The notes under the pieces: generated by a model
The model's input: only the letters and a program-made list of their open reading frames with translations
The model's database searches: none
Told to the model about the DNA's origin: nothing
Shown: piece after piece, positions 35,111-44,092 of the stretch
How positions within the stretch are numbered: position 1 is the stretch's first letter
How the letters are laid out: each line of letters opens with the position of its first letter
Position numbers and translations under genes: made by a program
NCBI GenBank assembly: GCA_023418475.1
Contig: JAEZZO010000016.1
Coordinates: 71,016-135,015, forward strand
Source of the DNA: Bacillota bacterium
GTDB lineage: Bacteria > Bacillota > Clostridia > Lachnospirales > Lachnospiraceae
Direction: 5' to 3'
Length of the DNA stretch: 64,000 nucleotides

Positions 35111-35413
35111 TTAATACTTACAGCGTGATACACAATATACTATTCTATTTTTGATTTCTTCTATCGAAGCCTTACCGCTTAAATGCATAGCTGTTAATGC
35201 TATTTCTTGAGATTTTACACTGAGATATGCATGATCTATTCTATTTCTAATAGAATATGCTAATCTGACATTAATATTTTCTAATGCATTTATAGTATCC
35301 TCAGAAAGCTTATCCGTTAATTCACCAATTTGACCTATATCCAGAGCAAGCGCTTTAAGTGCCACATTATTTGCTGTTATGTCACTAGATGAATGAAGAT
35401 TTAATATCTTCAT
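35111..35413 (-). CDS. HEPN-domain toxin (HepT-like RNase)
   Basis: 100 residues, helical. HEPN catalytic motif RNRIDHAY with Arg56, His61 and Tyr63 (RX4HXY). HepT toxins are RNases inactivated when the partner nucleotidyltransferase AMPylates the motif Tyr. The ATG at 35413 lies five bases after the antitoxin stop; a TTG 30 bases upstream (inside the antitoxin gene) is an alternative. The gene ends eight bases before repeat copy A, and at ~100 residues is shorter than typical HepT (110-140), so a slight C-terminal truncation at the repeat junction is possible. Confidence 0.8.
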   Translation of the reverse strand: MKILNLHSSSDITANNVALKALALDIGQIGELTDKLSEDTINALENINVRLAYSIRNRIDHAYLSVKSQEIALTAMHLSGKASIEEIKNRIVYCVSRCKY

Positions 35414-35417
35414 TGTA

Positions 35418-35816
35418 TCATTTAAACCCTCTTGATGCTTCAAAATCTTTCTGAGTATTTCTATATCTGTCCTTAATGTTTATCCATATCGCCTCCCTGT
35501 CAATCACAGGCTTTAGAGTAAATTCTTCTATACCAAGCTCTTTTGCTTCCTCATAATCTACTTCCAAGTCTGCATAGTCCACTATATCACATTCTAATCC
35601 CAACTGTACTTTGATAAAGGTCTGTACTGTATCCTCAATTCCATCATATATTAATAGTAATGGTTTTGTACCTTTCAATACTACATCAATATCAGAAACA
35701 TTCGTTTGTTCATTTCTAGCATAGGAACCAAACAATCCTATCTGGATACCACCCAACTTTTTATCCTTTGCTAAATCACTTAAGACATTGATCACAGTTT
35801 CTTGATTACTTTTCAT
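35418..35816 (-). CDS. MNT-family nucleotidyltransferase antitoxin
   Basis: 132 residues. Minimal nucleotidyltransferase motif GSX10DXD at Gly30-Ser31 to Asp42/Asp44 (LFGSYARNEQTNVSDID), with a third acidic residue near CDIVDY. MntA-type antitoxins modify a Tyr in the adjacent HEPN toxin with AMP. The ATG at 35816 follows GAGGTGATAGGC. It is read from its own copy of the aspS promoter (35938-35967) and is coupled to the toxin gene downstream. Confidence 0.85.
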   Translation of the reverse strand: MKSNQETVINVLSDLAKDKKLGGIQIGLFGSYARNEQTNVSDIDVVLKGTKPLLLIYDGIEDTVQTFIKVQLGLECDIVDYADLEVDYEEAKELGIEEFTLKPVIDREAIWINIKDRYRNTQKDFEASRGFK

Positions 35817-35936
35817 GCCTATCACCTCAGATTCTTAAAGGATATACTTTAATATATTATATCATCTACTCAAAGAAGCAAAACAGTTATTTATATACTC
35901 AATTTCATTCTATTATACCATCTGGCAAGTTATTAA

Positions 35937-35985
35937 TTTTATATTACAGCTTAACTGCATTTGTCAATTAATTCTTTTTTGCAGC
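35937..35985. repeat. Direct repeat copy B
   Basis: Near-identical copy of 35053-35103 about 880 bases away, same orientation. Shares ATATTACAG, TTAACTGCATTTGTCAATT and the T-rich tail with CAGC. It marks the far side of the MNT/HEPN insertion. Confidence 0.8.
35938..35967 (-). promoter_or_regulatory. Promoter of the MNT/HEPN pair (duplicated aspS promoter)
   Basis: Minus strand TTGACA (35967-35962), 18-base spacer, TATAAA (35943-35938). Same spacing as the aspS promoter; -10 differs by one base. No T-box follows this copy. Confidence 0.65.
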
Positions 35986-36022
35986 TGCATTTTTTATAAC
36001 AATGTAATGATTCTGTCCTTAA

Positions 36023-37489
36023 TCACTCCAATGGCCTTAACAATGGAAACAGTATAAGATTTTTTATATTATCCTGCCCAGTCAGTACTTGCAAAACCCT
36101 GTCTATTCCCATTCCCCAACCGGAAATCGGAGGCATTCCATATTCCATTGCTGTGATATAATCATTATCCATAAACATAGCTTCTTCATCCCCGCCGGCC
36201 TTTAATCTTGCTTGTGAGACTAATCTGCTTTTTTGTTCAATAGGATCTACCAATTCAGAATATGCATTAATAATCTCCGCACCGTTAATAACTAACTGAA
36301 ACCGGTCAACAACCTCCGGATTATCATCGTTTGCCCGGGCAAGTGGTGATAATGAAGTCGGATGCTCCACTAAAAAAGTTGGATCTATAATAGCCGGTCT
36401 GCTAACTTTCTTGTATAACAAGTCAATAAGATTGCCTCTACCCATCTTACGTATGTCTGCCTCAGCTTCCAAATAAATTCCTCTTTTTGTAATTTCATCG
36501 AGCAGATTTTCAGCTGAATTGTAAAGATTAATATCAATACCACAGTCCTGATAAATCAAATCTCGGAAGGTTATTATACGCCATTTTCCCTCAAAATCTA
36601 TTACTGTATCAGCTATTCTTATTTGAGCCTTGCCAAATAACTTCGTAATAACTTTCGTAAGCATATCTTGTAAAAACACCATATTGTCATGATAACTAAA
36701 ATAGGAACAATATCCCTCAAGCATTGTAAAATCCTGCAGATGAGTAGCGTCAATTCCTTCATTTCGAAAGCATCTTGCAAATTCAAATACCTTAGTAAAG
36801 CCTCCTGCTATTGCTCTCTTGAGATATGTTTCCGGTGCTATCCTCAAATATACACTCATATCCAGCGCGTTATGATGGGAGACAAAAGGTCTGGCTAATG
36901 CTCCTGACGGATGGTCAAGTAATACAGGCGTCTCTATTTCCATATATCCATTGTCTTCAAGAAATCTTCGTACTTCTTTTATAAAACTAATCTTTAGCAG
37001 CATTCGTTCTCTTGTTTCTACATTCATAATCAAATCCAGATATCTCCGGCGATAGCAACTGTCAATATTCGTTATTCCATGAAATTTCTCCGGAAGTGTT
37101 CGTAAAGCTTTCCCTAAAAAAAATATCGATGTTGCACGTATTGTTTTCTCACCGGTTTGTGTTGTAAAAATATCACCCTCAACTCCAATGAAATCACCAA
37201 TGTCAAAGCTTTTCTTAAAGAATTCATATTCTTCATCACCTATCGCATCCTTCTTGATCGCAATTTGGGTTTTTCCGCCAACATCGTAAATTGATATAAA
37301 TGATAATTTTCCCATTTTCCGCATGAAAACAATTCGTCCAGCTGTTCTCACTCCTGAAGTTTCATCCTCAAGGTTATTAATGTCTGCTATCTCATGTGTT
37401 TTTTCAAATCGCTCCGGGTAGGCGTTAGTGTACCTCCTGACATATTCCAGCTTATTCATTCTTGATTGGTCTAAGTAATTCTCATTCAT
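36023..37489 (-). CDS. lysS: Class II lysyl-tRNA synthetase
   Basis: 488 residues. OB-fold anticodon domain in the first ~140 residues (AGRIVFMRKMGKLSFISIYD), then the class II core: motif 1 with Pro in MEIETPVL, motif 2 FEFARCFRNEG, motif 3 GWGMGIDRVL. The start is the ATG at 37489 because TATAGGAGGTTTTAT precedes it. Compared with typical LysRS, the post-motif-2 region reads DATHLQDFTMLEG, slightly divergent, so it may be a second, regulated paralogue. It has its own T-box leader and reads towards the MNT/HEPN pair and aspS. Confidence 0.9.
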   Translation of the reverse strand: MNENYLDQSRMNKLEYVRRYTNAYPERFEKTHEIADINNLEDETSGVRTAGRIVFMRKMGKLSFISIYDVGGKTQIAIKKDAIGDEEYEFFKKSFDIGDFIGVEGDIFTTQTGEKTIRATSIFFLGKALRTLPEKFHGITNIDSCYRRRYLDLIMNVETRERMLLKISFIKEVRRFLEDNGYMEIETPVLLDHPSGALARPFVSHHNALDMSVYLRIAPETYLKRAIAGGFTKVFEFARCFRNEGIDATHLQDFTMLEGYCSYFSYHDNMVFLQDMLTKVITKLFGKAQIRIADTVIDFEGKWRIITFRDLIYQDCGIDINLYNSAENLLDEITKRGIYLEAEADIRKMGRGNLIDLLYKKVSRPAIIDPTFLVEHPTSLSPLARANDDNPEVVDRFQLVINGAEIINAYSELVDPIEQKSRLVSQARLKAGGDEEAMFMDNDYITAMEYGMPPISGWGMGIDRVLQVLTGQDNIKNLILFPLLRPLE

Positions 37490-37529
37490 ATAAAACCTCC
37501 TATAAAGTATTTTTAGAGCGGTTTTATAC

Positions 37530-37849
37530 AAAAAAAATACCGCCCTCATGGAAAAGGACGGGTTAATTACCGTGATACCACCTTTTTTCATCTGCATCTC
37601 ACAATACAGACCTCTGCAAGTACGGATAATATCTCACTTGCATAAATGGAACAACAAGTACGGATATACATCGATACTCTTACGCTATAATGGGCGTTCC
37701 CATCGTAATCTCAGCCTCATGGCAGTCGGTACGCAGCTCCAAGTCTTTTTGTTCAATATCTTCCGTCGTATCCCCTTTCACCTTCTGGGACTCTCTGTAA
37801 CGCTTTTGATATTTACTTTCTCTCTTCATTGCTTTTGATTTCTGTTGAT
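37530..37849 (-). promoter_or_regulatory. T-box leader of lysS, Lys specifier
   Basis: Minus-strand leader of ~320 bases. T-box core GGTGGTATCACGGTAA (variant of GGTGGTACCGCGG), then terminator CCGTCC / GGGCGG with eight U (37537-37530). Stem I shows AAAGTAAATATC.../...GATATT and then GAACAAAAAGACTT: the specifier is AAG (or the overlapping AAA), both Lys, followed by A. Uncharged tRNA(Lys) should induce lysS. Confidence 0.78.
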
Positions 37850-37855
37850 AGGAGG

Positions 37856-37884
37856 ATTTTACCATACGAATATTATTCTGTCAA
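37856..37884 (-). promoter_or_regulatory. Promoter of the lysS T-box operon
   Basis: Minus strand TTGACA (37884-37879), 17-base spacer, TAAAAT (37861-37856). Start near 37849. Confidence 0.7.
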
Positions 37885-38035
37885 TCAGGTGACTCATACT
37901 TTCTTACTCATATATGACTTACACTTTCTTACTTATAATGTCTTATCAATCCACCTAATCTTTCTTTAAGATTAAAATAAAACCTGAAAGAATTATCAGC
38001 ATAATAATAATCAAAGAACAGATTATATTAGGTTG

Positions 38036-38179
38036 CTACAGATAATCCATTGCACAGCAGCGCCATATTGTTCCCGTATTTGGATCAAGAATAAATATAA
38101 ATTTTAATAAAAATAATTCGAAGGCAAGTAGTAATGCTCCTGATAAAATTGCAATATACCCAATTATTTTCTTATACAT
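38036..38179 (-). CDS. Small single-helix membrane protein
   Basis: 47 residues. Starts MYKKIIGYIAIL with a continuous hydrophobic stretch to about residue 32, then DPNTGTIWRCCAMDYL. AGGGGTGTCAT precedes the ATG, a clear ribosome site. Too short for most gene callers and not recognised. Stands alone between the EamA and lysS genes. Confidence 0.5.
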   Translation of the reverse strand: MYKKIIGYIAILSGALLLAFELFLLKFIFILDPNTGTIWRCCAMDYL

Positions 38180-38279
38180 ATGACACCCCTGATAGTTTTT
38201 ATAAATATTATATCACGTATAAATTCTCAAAGCATTACTAATCATAAGAGAAGCTAGCAAAATATGCTAACATGTAAAC

Positions 38280-39170
38280 CTAGAAGTTCATAAATAGAAT
38301 TGCCACCATTCCAAGCACCATACAATATACCGTTTTTTTCTTCGGTCTTTCACCAAGTTTCACGATAGAAAAGACCGTTGTCATCATAAGTATTATAAGC
38401 TGCATGACCGGAAATAAGATAACCGCGGGAATACGAGAGGAATTATAGAGAATGCATAACATGGCCACACCCTGAACAATCGCTATGATCACGATTGGCA
38501 GATAAAAATAAGAAAAACTGCAGACATAACGCTCTTTCTTCTTCAGCTTATCCTTCCAGTGCAGAAATACAAAAAATATAATTTCTATTAATGCTCCGCA
38601 GGTAAATAATACGATGCTATATTCTATCTGTTCCAGGTTCGGGAGCTTTGTCTGGTGAAGCTTTGTACAAAACCCATTGGCCCCGGTAAACACAAGTGCG
38701 AGCAGCGTATAAAGAAACCATCTCTTCTCGATTTTTAATCCCAAATCTCCTTTATTCAGATTAACCAGGATACAAACCAGGAGAATTAGCAGCATTCCAA
38801 TCACCTGAAAAATGGTAATCTTCTCACTCAGAACAAAAACAGAGAGAAGGGTTGGTATTATCGAATTTACCGAAAACAGCAATATGGTCAGGGACATCGG
38901 CCCGCTCCCCAGTGCCAGTACCAGCATCATAGAACTTAGTGCGATGAATACTCCTGAAAATGCCGCTATCATAAGTGTAGCTCCAGAGAAACGAAATTCT
39001 CCGCCAAATAATTTATAAACAAATAACAAAATAGCTGTTATAACCATCCATAGCCCATTAAACATCGGCAGCGGATACCTTCTGCCCTTCAGACTTTCCG
39101 AAAACTTATTCTGATAAATATTAGAGATAAAATAACATAGAGAAGTTATTACTAATGCAAGTACTGTCAT
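38280..39170 (-). CDS. EamA/DMT-superfamily transporter
   Basis: 296 residues, about ten membrane helices in two EamA repeats (1-140, 150-296). Loop residues SVNSIIPTLLSVFVLSEK around 100-117 are typical at the end of helix 4. DMT proteins move amino acids, nucleotide sugars or metabolites; the substrate is unknown. GGAGGATAT precedes the ATG. Between Dus and the small membrane protein, separate from both. Confidence 0.85.
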   Translation of the reverse strand: MTVLALVITSLCYFISNIYQNKFSESLKGRRYPLPMFNGLWMVITAILLFVYKLFGGEFRFSGATLMIAAFSGVFIALSSMMLVLALGSGPMSLTILLFSVNSIIPTLLSVFVLSEKITIFQVIGMLLILLVCILVNLNKGDLGLKIEKRWFLYTLLALVFTGANGFCTKLHQTKLPNLEQIEYSIVLFTCGALIEIIFFVFLHWKDKLKKKERYVCSFSYFYLPIVIIAIVQGVAMLCILYNSSRIPAVILFPVMQLIILMMTTVFSIVKLGERPKKKTVYCMVLGMVAILFMNF

Positions 39171-39201
39171 ATATCCTCCGTTGAATTCTTATAATAATTT
39201 G

Positions 39202-39262
39202 CCCGATAAAAGTCTGAAAAGAAAACATTAGAAACATACGCTTAAAACAGACTTTGTTCGGG
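39202..39262. repeat. Hairpin between Dus and EamA genes
   Basis: CCCGATAAAAGTCTG (39202-39216) pairs with CAGACTTTGTTCGGG (39248-39262), 15 bp with one mismatch and one G-U pair. It lies past the dus stop on the minus strand without a clear T-run. A related sequence, TTTGCCCGACAAAAGCCTGATA, occurs at 59042. Confidence 0.45.
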
Positions 39263-39345
39263 TGGACTTAAATGATTTTTCAGTTACGAAAGTCAGACTT
39301 CAGGCGTCTATGCGCAATCTTAAAAAACAGCTGTTTTTGGATCTT

Positions 39346-40302
39346 TTATAGCTTCAGGCTATATTCTTGCGAAAGCTCCCTTTCCCGGAACAAACTAGAA
39401 ACAGCCTCCTCATAGTCGGATAATCTTTCCGCTTTTTTTATTTTTTTCGCAAATTTATCAGAATCTGGAAATAGATTAATCATATAATACCACATTTCTT
39501 TCATCTTAAACAATACATTCCTGCCCCCGGACATTTCACCCTGATAATCCTTATAAATTCTATCATGAAACTCCTTCAGGACTTCTTTTTTTAGGCTGAT
39601 ACCTTCTGTAATCAATCCGCTTAATCCGGGATTTGCAATTAGTCCCCTGCCGAGCATAATAGTATCTGTCTCCGGAAACATATTCAGGATATTATCATAT
39701 TCTTTAATGGTAAAAAGATCTCCATTGTAGCATACCGGGTTCTTGCTTAATCTTAGGGCTTCCCGGTATATATCCAAGTTAGGCTTATTACGATAAAAAT
39801 CCTGCTGAATTCTTGGATGAATAATCAGTTCCTCCATTGGATATTGATTAAATATCTCAATCAATTCATAAAATTCCTCCGGCTGGTCCTTACCAATTCT
39901 GGTCTTTACCGATATCTTCGTCACCGCTTCTGAAAAAATCTCCTTTAAGAATTCATCCAGCTCCTTTTGCTTTGCCAGAAATCCCGCACCTTTGTTTTTA
40001 GCAACCACTGTTCCGGAAGGGCATCCCAGATTAAGATTAATCTCCTGGTAACCCAATTGCTTAACTCTTTTGGATACCTGGATAAAATCCTGCGCTTGAT
40101 TGGTCAATAACTGTACAACAATCGGAAGCTCTTTATTATTTTCCGGTAAAATATCATTCATTTCCCTGGTTTTTAATCGATTGCTTTGTTTTGCTACGAT
40201 AAATGGTGTAAAATATTTATCAATATGATTAAAATACTCATGGTGAGCATTTCTGTATATATATCCGGTCAAACCTTCCATTGGGGCAAAATATAATTTC
40301 AT
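39346..40302 (-). CDS. tRNA-dihydrouridine synthase family protein
   Basis: 318 residues. FMN-dependent TIM barrel: PMEGLTGY near the start, NLGCPSGTVVAKNKGAGFL (about 91-109) with the catalytic Cys in GCP, and KTRIGKDQPE. Dus enzymes reduce specific uridines in the D-loop of tRNA using NADPH. AAGGAGTACTT precedes the ATG. The last ~70 residues are the helical recognition domain. Subfamily not assigned. Confidence 0.9.
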   Translation of the reverse strand: MKLYFAPMEGLTGYIYRNAHHEYFNHIDKYFTPFIVAKQSNRLKTREMNDILPENNKELPIVVQLLTNQAQDFIQVSKRVKQLGYQEINLNLGCPSGTVVAKNKGAGFLAKQKELDEFLKEIFSEAVTKISVKTRIGKDQPEEFYELIEIFNQYPMEELIIHPRIQQDFYRNKPNLDIYREALRLSKNPVCYNGDLFTIKEYDNILNMFPETDTIMLGRGLIANPGLSGLITEGISLKKEVLKEFHDRIYKDYQGEMSGGRNVLFKMKEMWYYMINLFPDSDKFAKKIKKAERLSDYEEAVSSLFRERELSQEYSLKL

Positions 40303-40592
40303 AAGTACTCCTTAAGTAATATTCTAATCACTGCTATTTCTATCAGATACAACAGCTATGTCATTCTTCCTGGCAGGATACCATAAAACGGCATCTCAAA
40401 ATATTGGCAAAGAAGCTTGACGTTCTCCATTATAAACCACAATCATTCTATTGAAAATATAATTCTTTCAGAATTCTTGAAGAAAAATAGTAACGGCTGT
40501 GAAGTACGGATTGGATGACAAGAAATGGAATTTGGTCAGGCTGTAAACAGCAACCTATAGCAACACAGGAATCTATATCAGCAAGTTGAGCT
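40303..40592. other. Intergenic region before the first sensor kinase
   Basis: Divergent spacer between dus and the kinase gene. Apart from the promoter at 40593-40621, which starts immediately after this region, I see no gene or strong repeat. Confidence 0.4.
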
Positions 40593-40621
40593 TTGACAAT
40601 TATTGTTATTTTTACTATAAT
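40593..40621 (+). promoter_or_regulatory. Consensus promoter of the first two-component system
   Basis: TTGACA (40593-40598), 17-base spacer, TATAAT (40616-40621): a perfect sigma-A promoter. Start near 40628, 45 bases before the kinase start codon. Confidence 0.8.
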
Positions 40622-40672
40622 AACATATGGACACGTTCTAATTTTATAATAAACCGAAAGGTGATACCTATT

Positions 40673-42481
40673 ATGAAACTCCTCCCGGCACTTAACAAAA
40701 AAATCCGTACTACAAATGTCAAAAAGCAGCTCAACTTTATCTATTTTGTTACACTTCTGCTTCCCGTACTGATCATCGGCATTACTTTGCTCTATAGTTC
40801 TAGAAAGCTTTTCCTTCAGCATTATCAAAATTTAGTAGAGGCGGATAATACCCGTGTCAAATCTATTATGTTTGATGTCACCACCACTGTTTACAATATT
40901 TCGGATGAAATATTCAATGATGAAAGTTTACAAACTTTTTTAAATACCAACTACACCAGCAGTGCACAGGCTTATCGAAGCTCCATGAATTACTATAATA
41001 AGCTGAGAAGGAGCTACTTAACCGGTAATACTTTTATTTCCTCCATCGAACTCTATACTACGAATCCTTCCATCTATAGTTACTCTTCCATTCGACCAGT
41101 TACCGATGAAGTGAACAAAGCAGAATGGTACCAGCAGGCTATGAACAGAGCTGATATTCTCTGGAAAAGTCTAAAAACAGTGGACGCCTGGAAACATGCC
41201 TCACAAGAGCTATGCCTGCTACGGCGCATTCCTGTCATTTCGAACGGTGAATATGCCATACTGGTAATAAGGATCAGTAATATCTACCTGAAGAATCGAA
41301 TTCAATATAATACTTTATTTAATACCGTAACAGTCAATGATGATCCGATCTTTTACAGCAGCAGAAGAAAACTGGCCGGTCATCCTCCTGATTTTCCGAT
41401 CGATTACAAAAAAAGAAATTTTAAGTATTCCGCACAGCTTTCCTATGAAGGCAAAAAAACAGTGGCAAGCATCTCAACTCTAATACCCTACAATTCCAAA
41501 GACAAAATATATCTTATCACAATGGATTTTGATGCGCTTCCGGATTTAACCCGAATTATATATATAATGACTGCAATCATACTCGTTGGGTCTTGTTTGC
41601 CGTATATCATCTATAATATTTTTACAAAGCGTTTTACCGCAAGAATTATCACACTTCGAGGGGAAATGCATAAGGCCAGTAAGGGTGATTATGATATAAT
41701 CGATAATTTTCGTGGAAACGATGAGCTTTCGGAGGTTTTTTCAGATCTGAAGCGTATGATACATAGTATTAAAGAGATGGATTCTCAAATGTATGAAGCA
41801 AAACTACAAGAACAGGTATTGAAAAATCAACAGCAAAAAATGGAATTTAAAATGCTGGCCAGTCAGATCAATCCTCATTTTCTATATAATACCCTCGAGA
41901 CAATCCGAATGAAGGCATTTACGGAAGGAAACCGGGAGGTCGCCAATGCCATAAAGCTGCTGGGGAAATCGATGCATTATGTTCTGGAGAATAACGGAAC
42001 CTCCTATACCACCTTAAAAAAAGAGCTGGATTACATCTCAACCTACCTGGCGATACAACGACTGCGCTTTAATGACAGAGTGAATTATACACTGCATATT
42101 CCGGATGATTTGAATCTTGAACAATATCATATCCTTCCTCTGCTGCTTCAGCCGGTCGTTGAAAATGCTATCCTGCACGGACTGGAAGGGACTGAAAACG
42201 ATGGCCAGATTATGATTGATTTTACACCGACAGAGAATGATTTACTTCTGATCCGTATATCCGATAACGGAATTGGAATGACTAAGGAAGAGGTTACCAA
42301 ACTAAACTCGCATATTCAAACGACAAAACGGAAGTCAAGTATCAGTATAGGCCTAAGTAATATTAATCAAAGAGTAAAATTATTTTACGGGGAAGCATAC
42401 GGAATGGAAATAGTCAGCCATCCGGGGAAAGGAACCGTTGTTACCTTAACACTTCCCTTACATAAATTATTGGAGGAATAA
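40673..42481 (+). CDS. YesM-type sensor histidine kinase 1
   Basis: 602 residues. Two membrane helices (about 20-43 and 295-318) bracket an extracellular sensor of ~250 residues (dCache-like). A HAMP linker follows. The phosphoacceptor motif is ASQINPHFLYNTLETIRM, with the His_kinase (PF06580-type) box, and the ATPase domain has LLLQPVVENAILHGLEG, ISDNGIGM and GIGLSNINQRVKL. Start chosen at ATG 40673 with AAAGGTG upstream. The response regulator gene follows after three bases. These kinases sense sugars or a sugar-bound lipoprotein and activate an LplABC-type operon, here the one converging from the minus strand at 44-48 kb. Confidence 0.92.
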   Translation: MKLLPALNKKIRTTNVKKQLNFIYFVTLLLPVLIIGITLLYSSRKLFLQHYQNLVEADNTRVKSIMFDVTTTVYNISDEIFNDESLQTFLNTNYTSSAQAYRSSMNYYNKLRRSYLTGNTFISSIELYTTNPSIYSYSSIRPVTDEVNKAEWYQQAMNRADILWKSLKTVDAWKHASQELCLLRRIPVISNGEYAILVIRISNIYLKNRIQYNTLFNTVTVNDDPIFYSSRRKLAGHPPDFPIDYKKRNFKYSAQLSYEGKKTVASISTLIPYNSKDKIYLITMDFDALPDLTRIIYIMTAIILVGSCLPYIIYNIFTKRFTARIITLRGEMHKASKGDYDIIDNFRGNDELSEVFSDLKRMIHSIKEMDSQMYEAKLQEQVLKNQQQKMEFKMLASQINPHFLYNTLETIRMKAFTEGNREVANAIKLLGKSMHYVLENNGTSYTTLKKELDYISTYLAIQRLRFNDRVNYTLHIPDDLNLEQYHILPLLLQPVVENAILHGLEGTENDGQIMIDFTPTENDLLLIRISDNGIGMTKEEVTKLNSHIQTTKRKSSISIGLSNINQRVKLFYGEAYGMEIVSHPGKGTVVTLTLPLHKLLEE

Positions 42482-42484
42482 ATC

Positions 42485-44029
42485 ATGATGAAGGTTTTGA
42501 TCGCAGACGATGAAGCTATTATACGGGAGGGTTTAAAATTCATTGTAAATTGGGATGAATTAGGATTTACCATCTGTGGTGAGGCCAGCAATGGTGAAGA
42601 TGCGATGAAGAGTATTATGGAGCTTTCACCCGATCTGGTTCTGTTAGACATCCGCATGCCAAAGCTCCAGGGTACAGAGATTGTAAAGCTGGCAAGAGAA
42701 CAGCATTTTTCCGGACATTTTATCATACTGAGTGGTTACTCAGACTTTAAATATGCACAGACTGCCATACGCTATGGTGTTGACTTCTACCTGACAAAGC
42801 CCATCGATGAAGAGGAATTGTATCAGGCTGTTAATTCCGTAAAGCTTGCTCTGCAAAAGGAACAGCAGCAGACGCATACTATGATCCGCTACCTTGAAAA
42901 GGCCAAACTTACGATATTACGGGATATTTTATTAAATAATAGCAGTTTAAGCAGTTTTAATCCGAATGAAATTAATTTGTCCGCTCCTGTGTATCAGGTT
43001 GTAATCTATGAAAATTATCATCAGGAAACAAACAGCCTTGCTTATAGCTTTGCAGACCTGTTACGGGTTACAAACCAGGGTTATCAATCCTTTGATCATA
43101 TACACATACATCAGAAAGATGTTATCTTACTGAAGGGTTGTTTTGCAATAGACCGCTTTCAGGAATTTATACGGCATTATGAAGAAAAGCCTCAGAAGGG
43201 ATCCCCTCTTGACTCCCTGTTTATTACCTATGGCCGAGCGATTTATAATGCAGAAGAAATTCATATCTCTTATGAGGACGCATTAAATCTTCTAAACCGA
43301 CGTTTTTTCTGTGAACAAAATCAACATGTCATCAGCTATCAGGAGCTTCCCTGTTTTGATAATAATAAAGATCTGATCAGCCATAGCGCTGTAGATTACT
43401 GTGATACCTTCTGCGGTCTTATTCAAAGTTATAATCGTAAAGCAATCGGTGACACCCTGGTTTCATTGAAAAAGATTTTGTATCATACCAAGACAGAGAT
43501 TTCAGAAATAAAATTATTTCTAACGGATATCTACCTGCAGATTAAGCAAACGATCAGTCATATCTACAGCACAATAGATATCCCTTTTCCTACAAATTCC
43601 TGGGTGATTGATTATATTGAGAGCAGATATTACTTATATGAAATTACTTTATACTTTTCGGAACAATTTGATATGATCATGCATGCGATTGATAATACCT
43701 CAGGTGACAGCATATGGGATGACATCCTCCACTATATTGATAATAATTTTCAGGATAATATAAAGCTAGAAATTATTGCACCTCTTTTCGGATACAACAG
43801 CTCCTATCTCGGAAAAATTTTCAGCAAAAAAATGGGTGAAAATTTTAATGCTTATATTGATCAGGTCAGAATTAACCATTCCAAGAAACTGCTGCTTCAG
43901 AACAACTTGAAGGTATATGAAATAGCGGAACAGGTAGGATATAAGAATGTGGACTATTTTCATAAGAAATTCAAGAAATATGTTGGAGAAAGTCCTGCTG
44001 AATTCCGTAAAAATTGTACGGATAATTAA
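42485..44029 (+). CDS. YesN-type AraC response regulator 1
   Basis: 514 residues. N-terminal receiver (1-120): DDE acidic pair at 8-10, phosphoacceptor Asp about 55 in LVLLDIRMP, Lys about 105 in LTKPI. A poorly conserved middle (about 130-400) and a C-terminal AraC DNA-binding domain (about 415-514: FGYNSSYLGKIFSKKMG, IAEQVGYKNVDYFHKKFK). It follows the kinase gene by three bases, so they are cotranscribed. Likely activates the minus-strand importer operon at 44.1-47.9 kb. Confidence 0.92.
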   Translation: MMKVLIADDEAIIREGLKFIVNWDELGFTICGEASNGEDAMKSIMELSPDLVLLDIRMPKLQGTEIVKLAREQHFSGHFIILSGYSDFKYAQTAIRYGVDFYLTKPIDEEELYQAVNSVKLALQKEQQQTHTMIRYLEKAKLTILRDILLNNSSLSSFNPNEINLSAPVYQVVIYENYHQETNSLAYSFADLLRVTNQGYQSFDHIHIHQKDVILLKGCFAIDRFQEFIRHYEEKPQKGSPLDSLFITYGRAIYNAEEIHISYEDALNLLNRRFFCEQNQHVISYQELPCFDNNKDLISHSAVDYCDTFCGLIQSYNRKAIGDTLVSLKKILYHTKTEISEIKLFLTDIYLQIKQTISHIYSTIDIPFPTNSWVIDYIESRYYLYEITLYFSEQFDMIMHAIDNTSGDSIWDDILHYIDNNFQDNIKLEIIAPLFGYNSSYLGKIFSKKMGENFNAYIDQVRINHSKKLLLQNNLKVYEIAEQVGYKNVDYFHKKFKKYVGESPAEFRKNCTDN

Positions 44030-44047
44030 ACCTTTCTGTAAAGACAA

Positions 44048-44082
44048 AGGGCTTCCCGACAAACATTCTGTCAGAAAGCCCT
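44048..44082. terminator. Bidirectional terminator, response regulator / solute-binding protein
   Basis: AGGGCTT (44048-44054) and AAGCCCT (44076-44082) with inner GACA/TGTC pairs. It lies between convergent genes and has T-rich sequence on each side. Confidence 0.6.
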
Positions 44083-44092
44083 CTTATCCTAT

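Noticed and set aside
40448..40828. 126-codon minus-strand open frame
   Set aside because: Overlaps the perfect promoter and start of the first kinase gene; no ribosome site.
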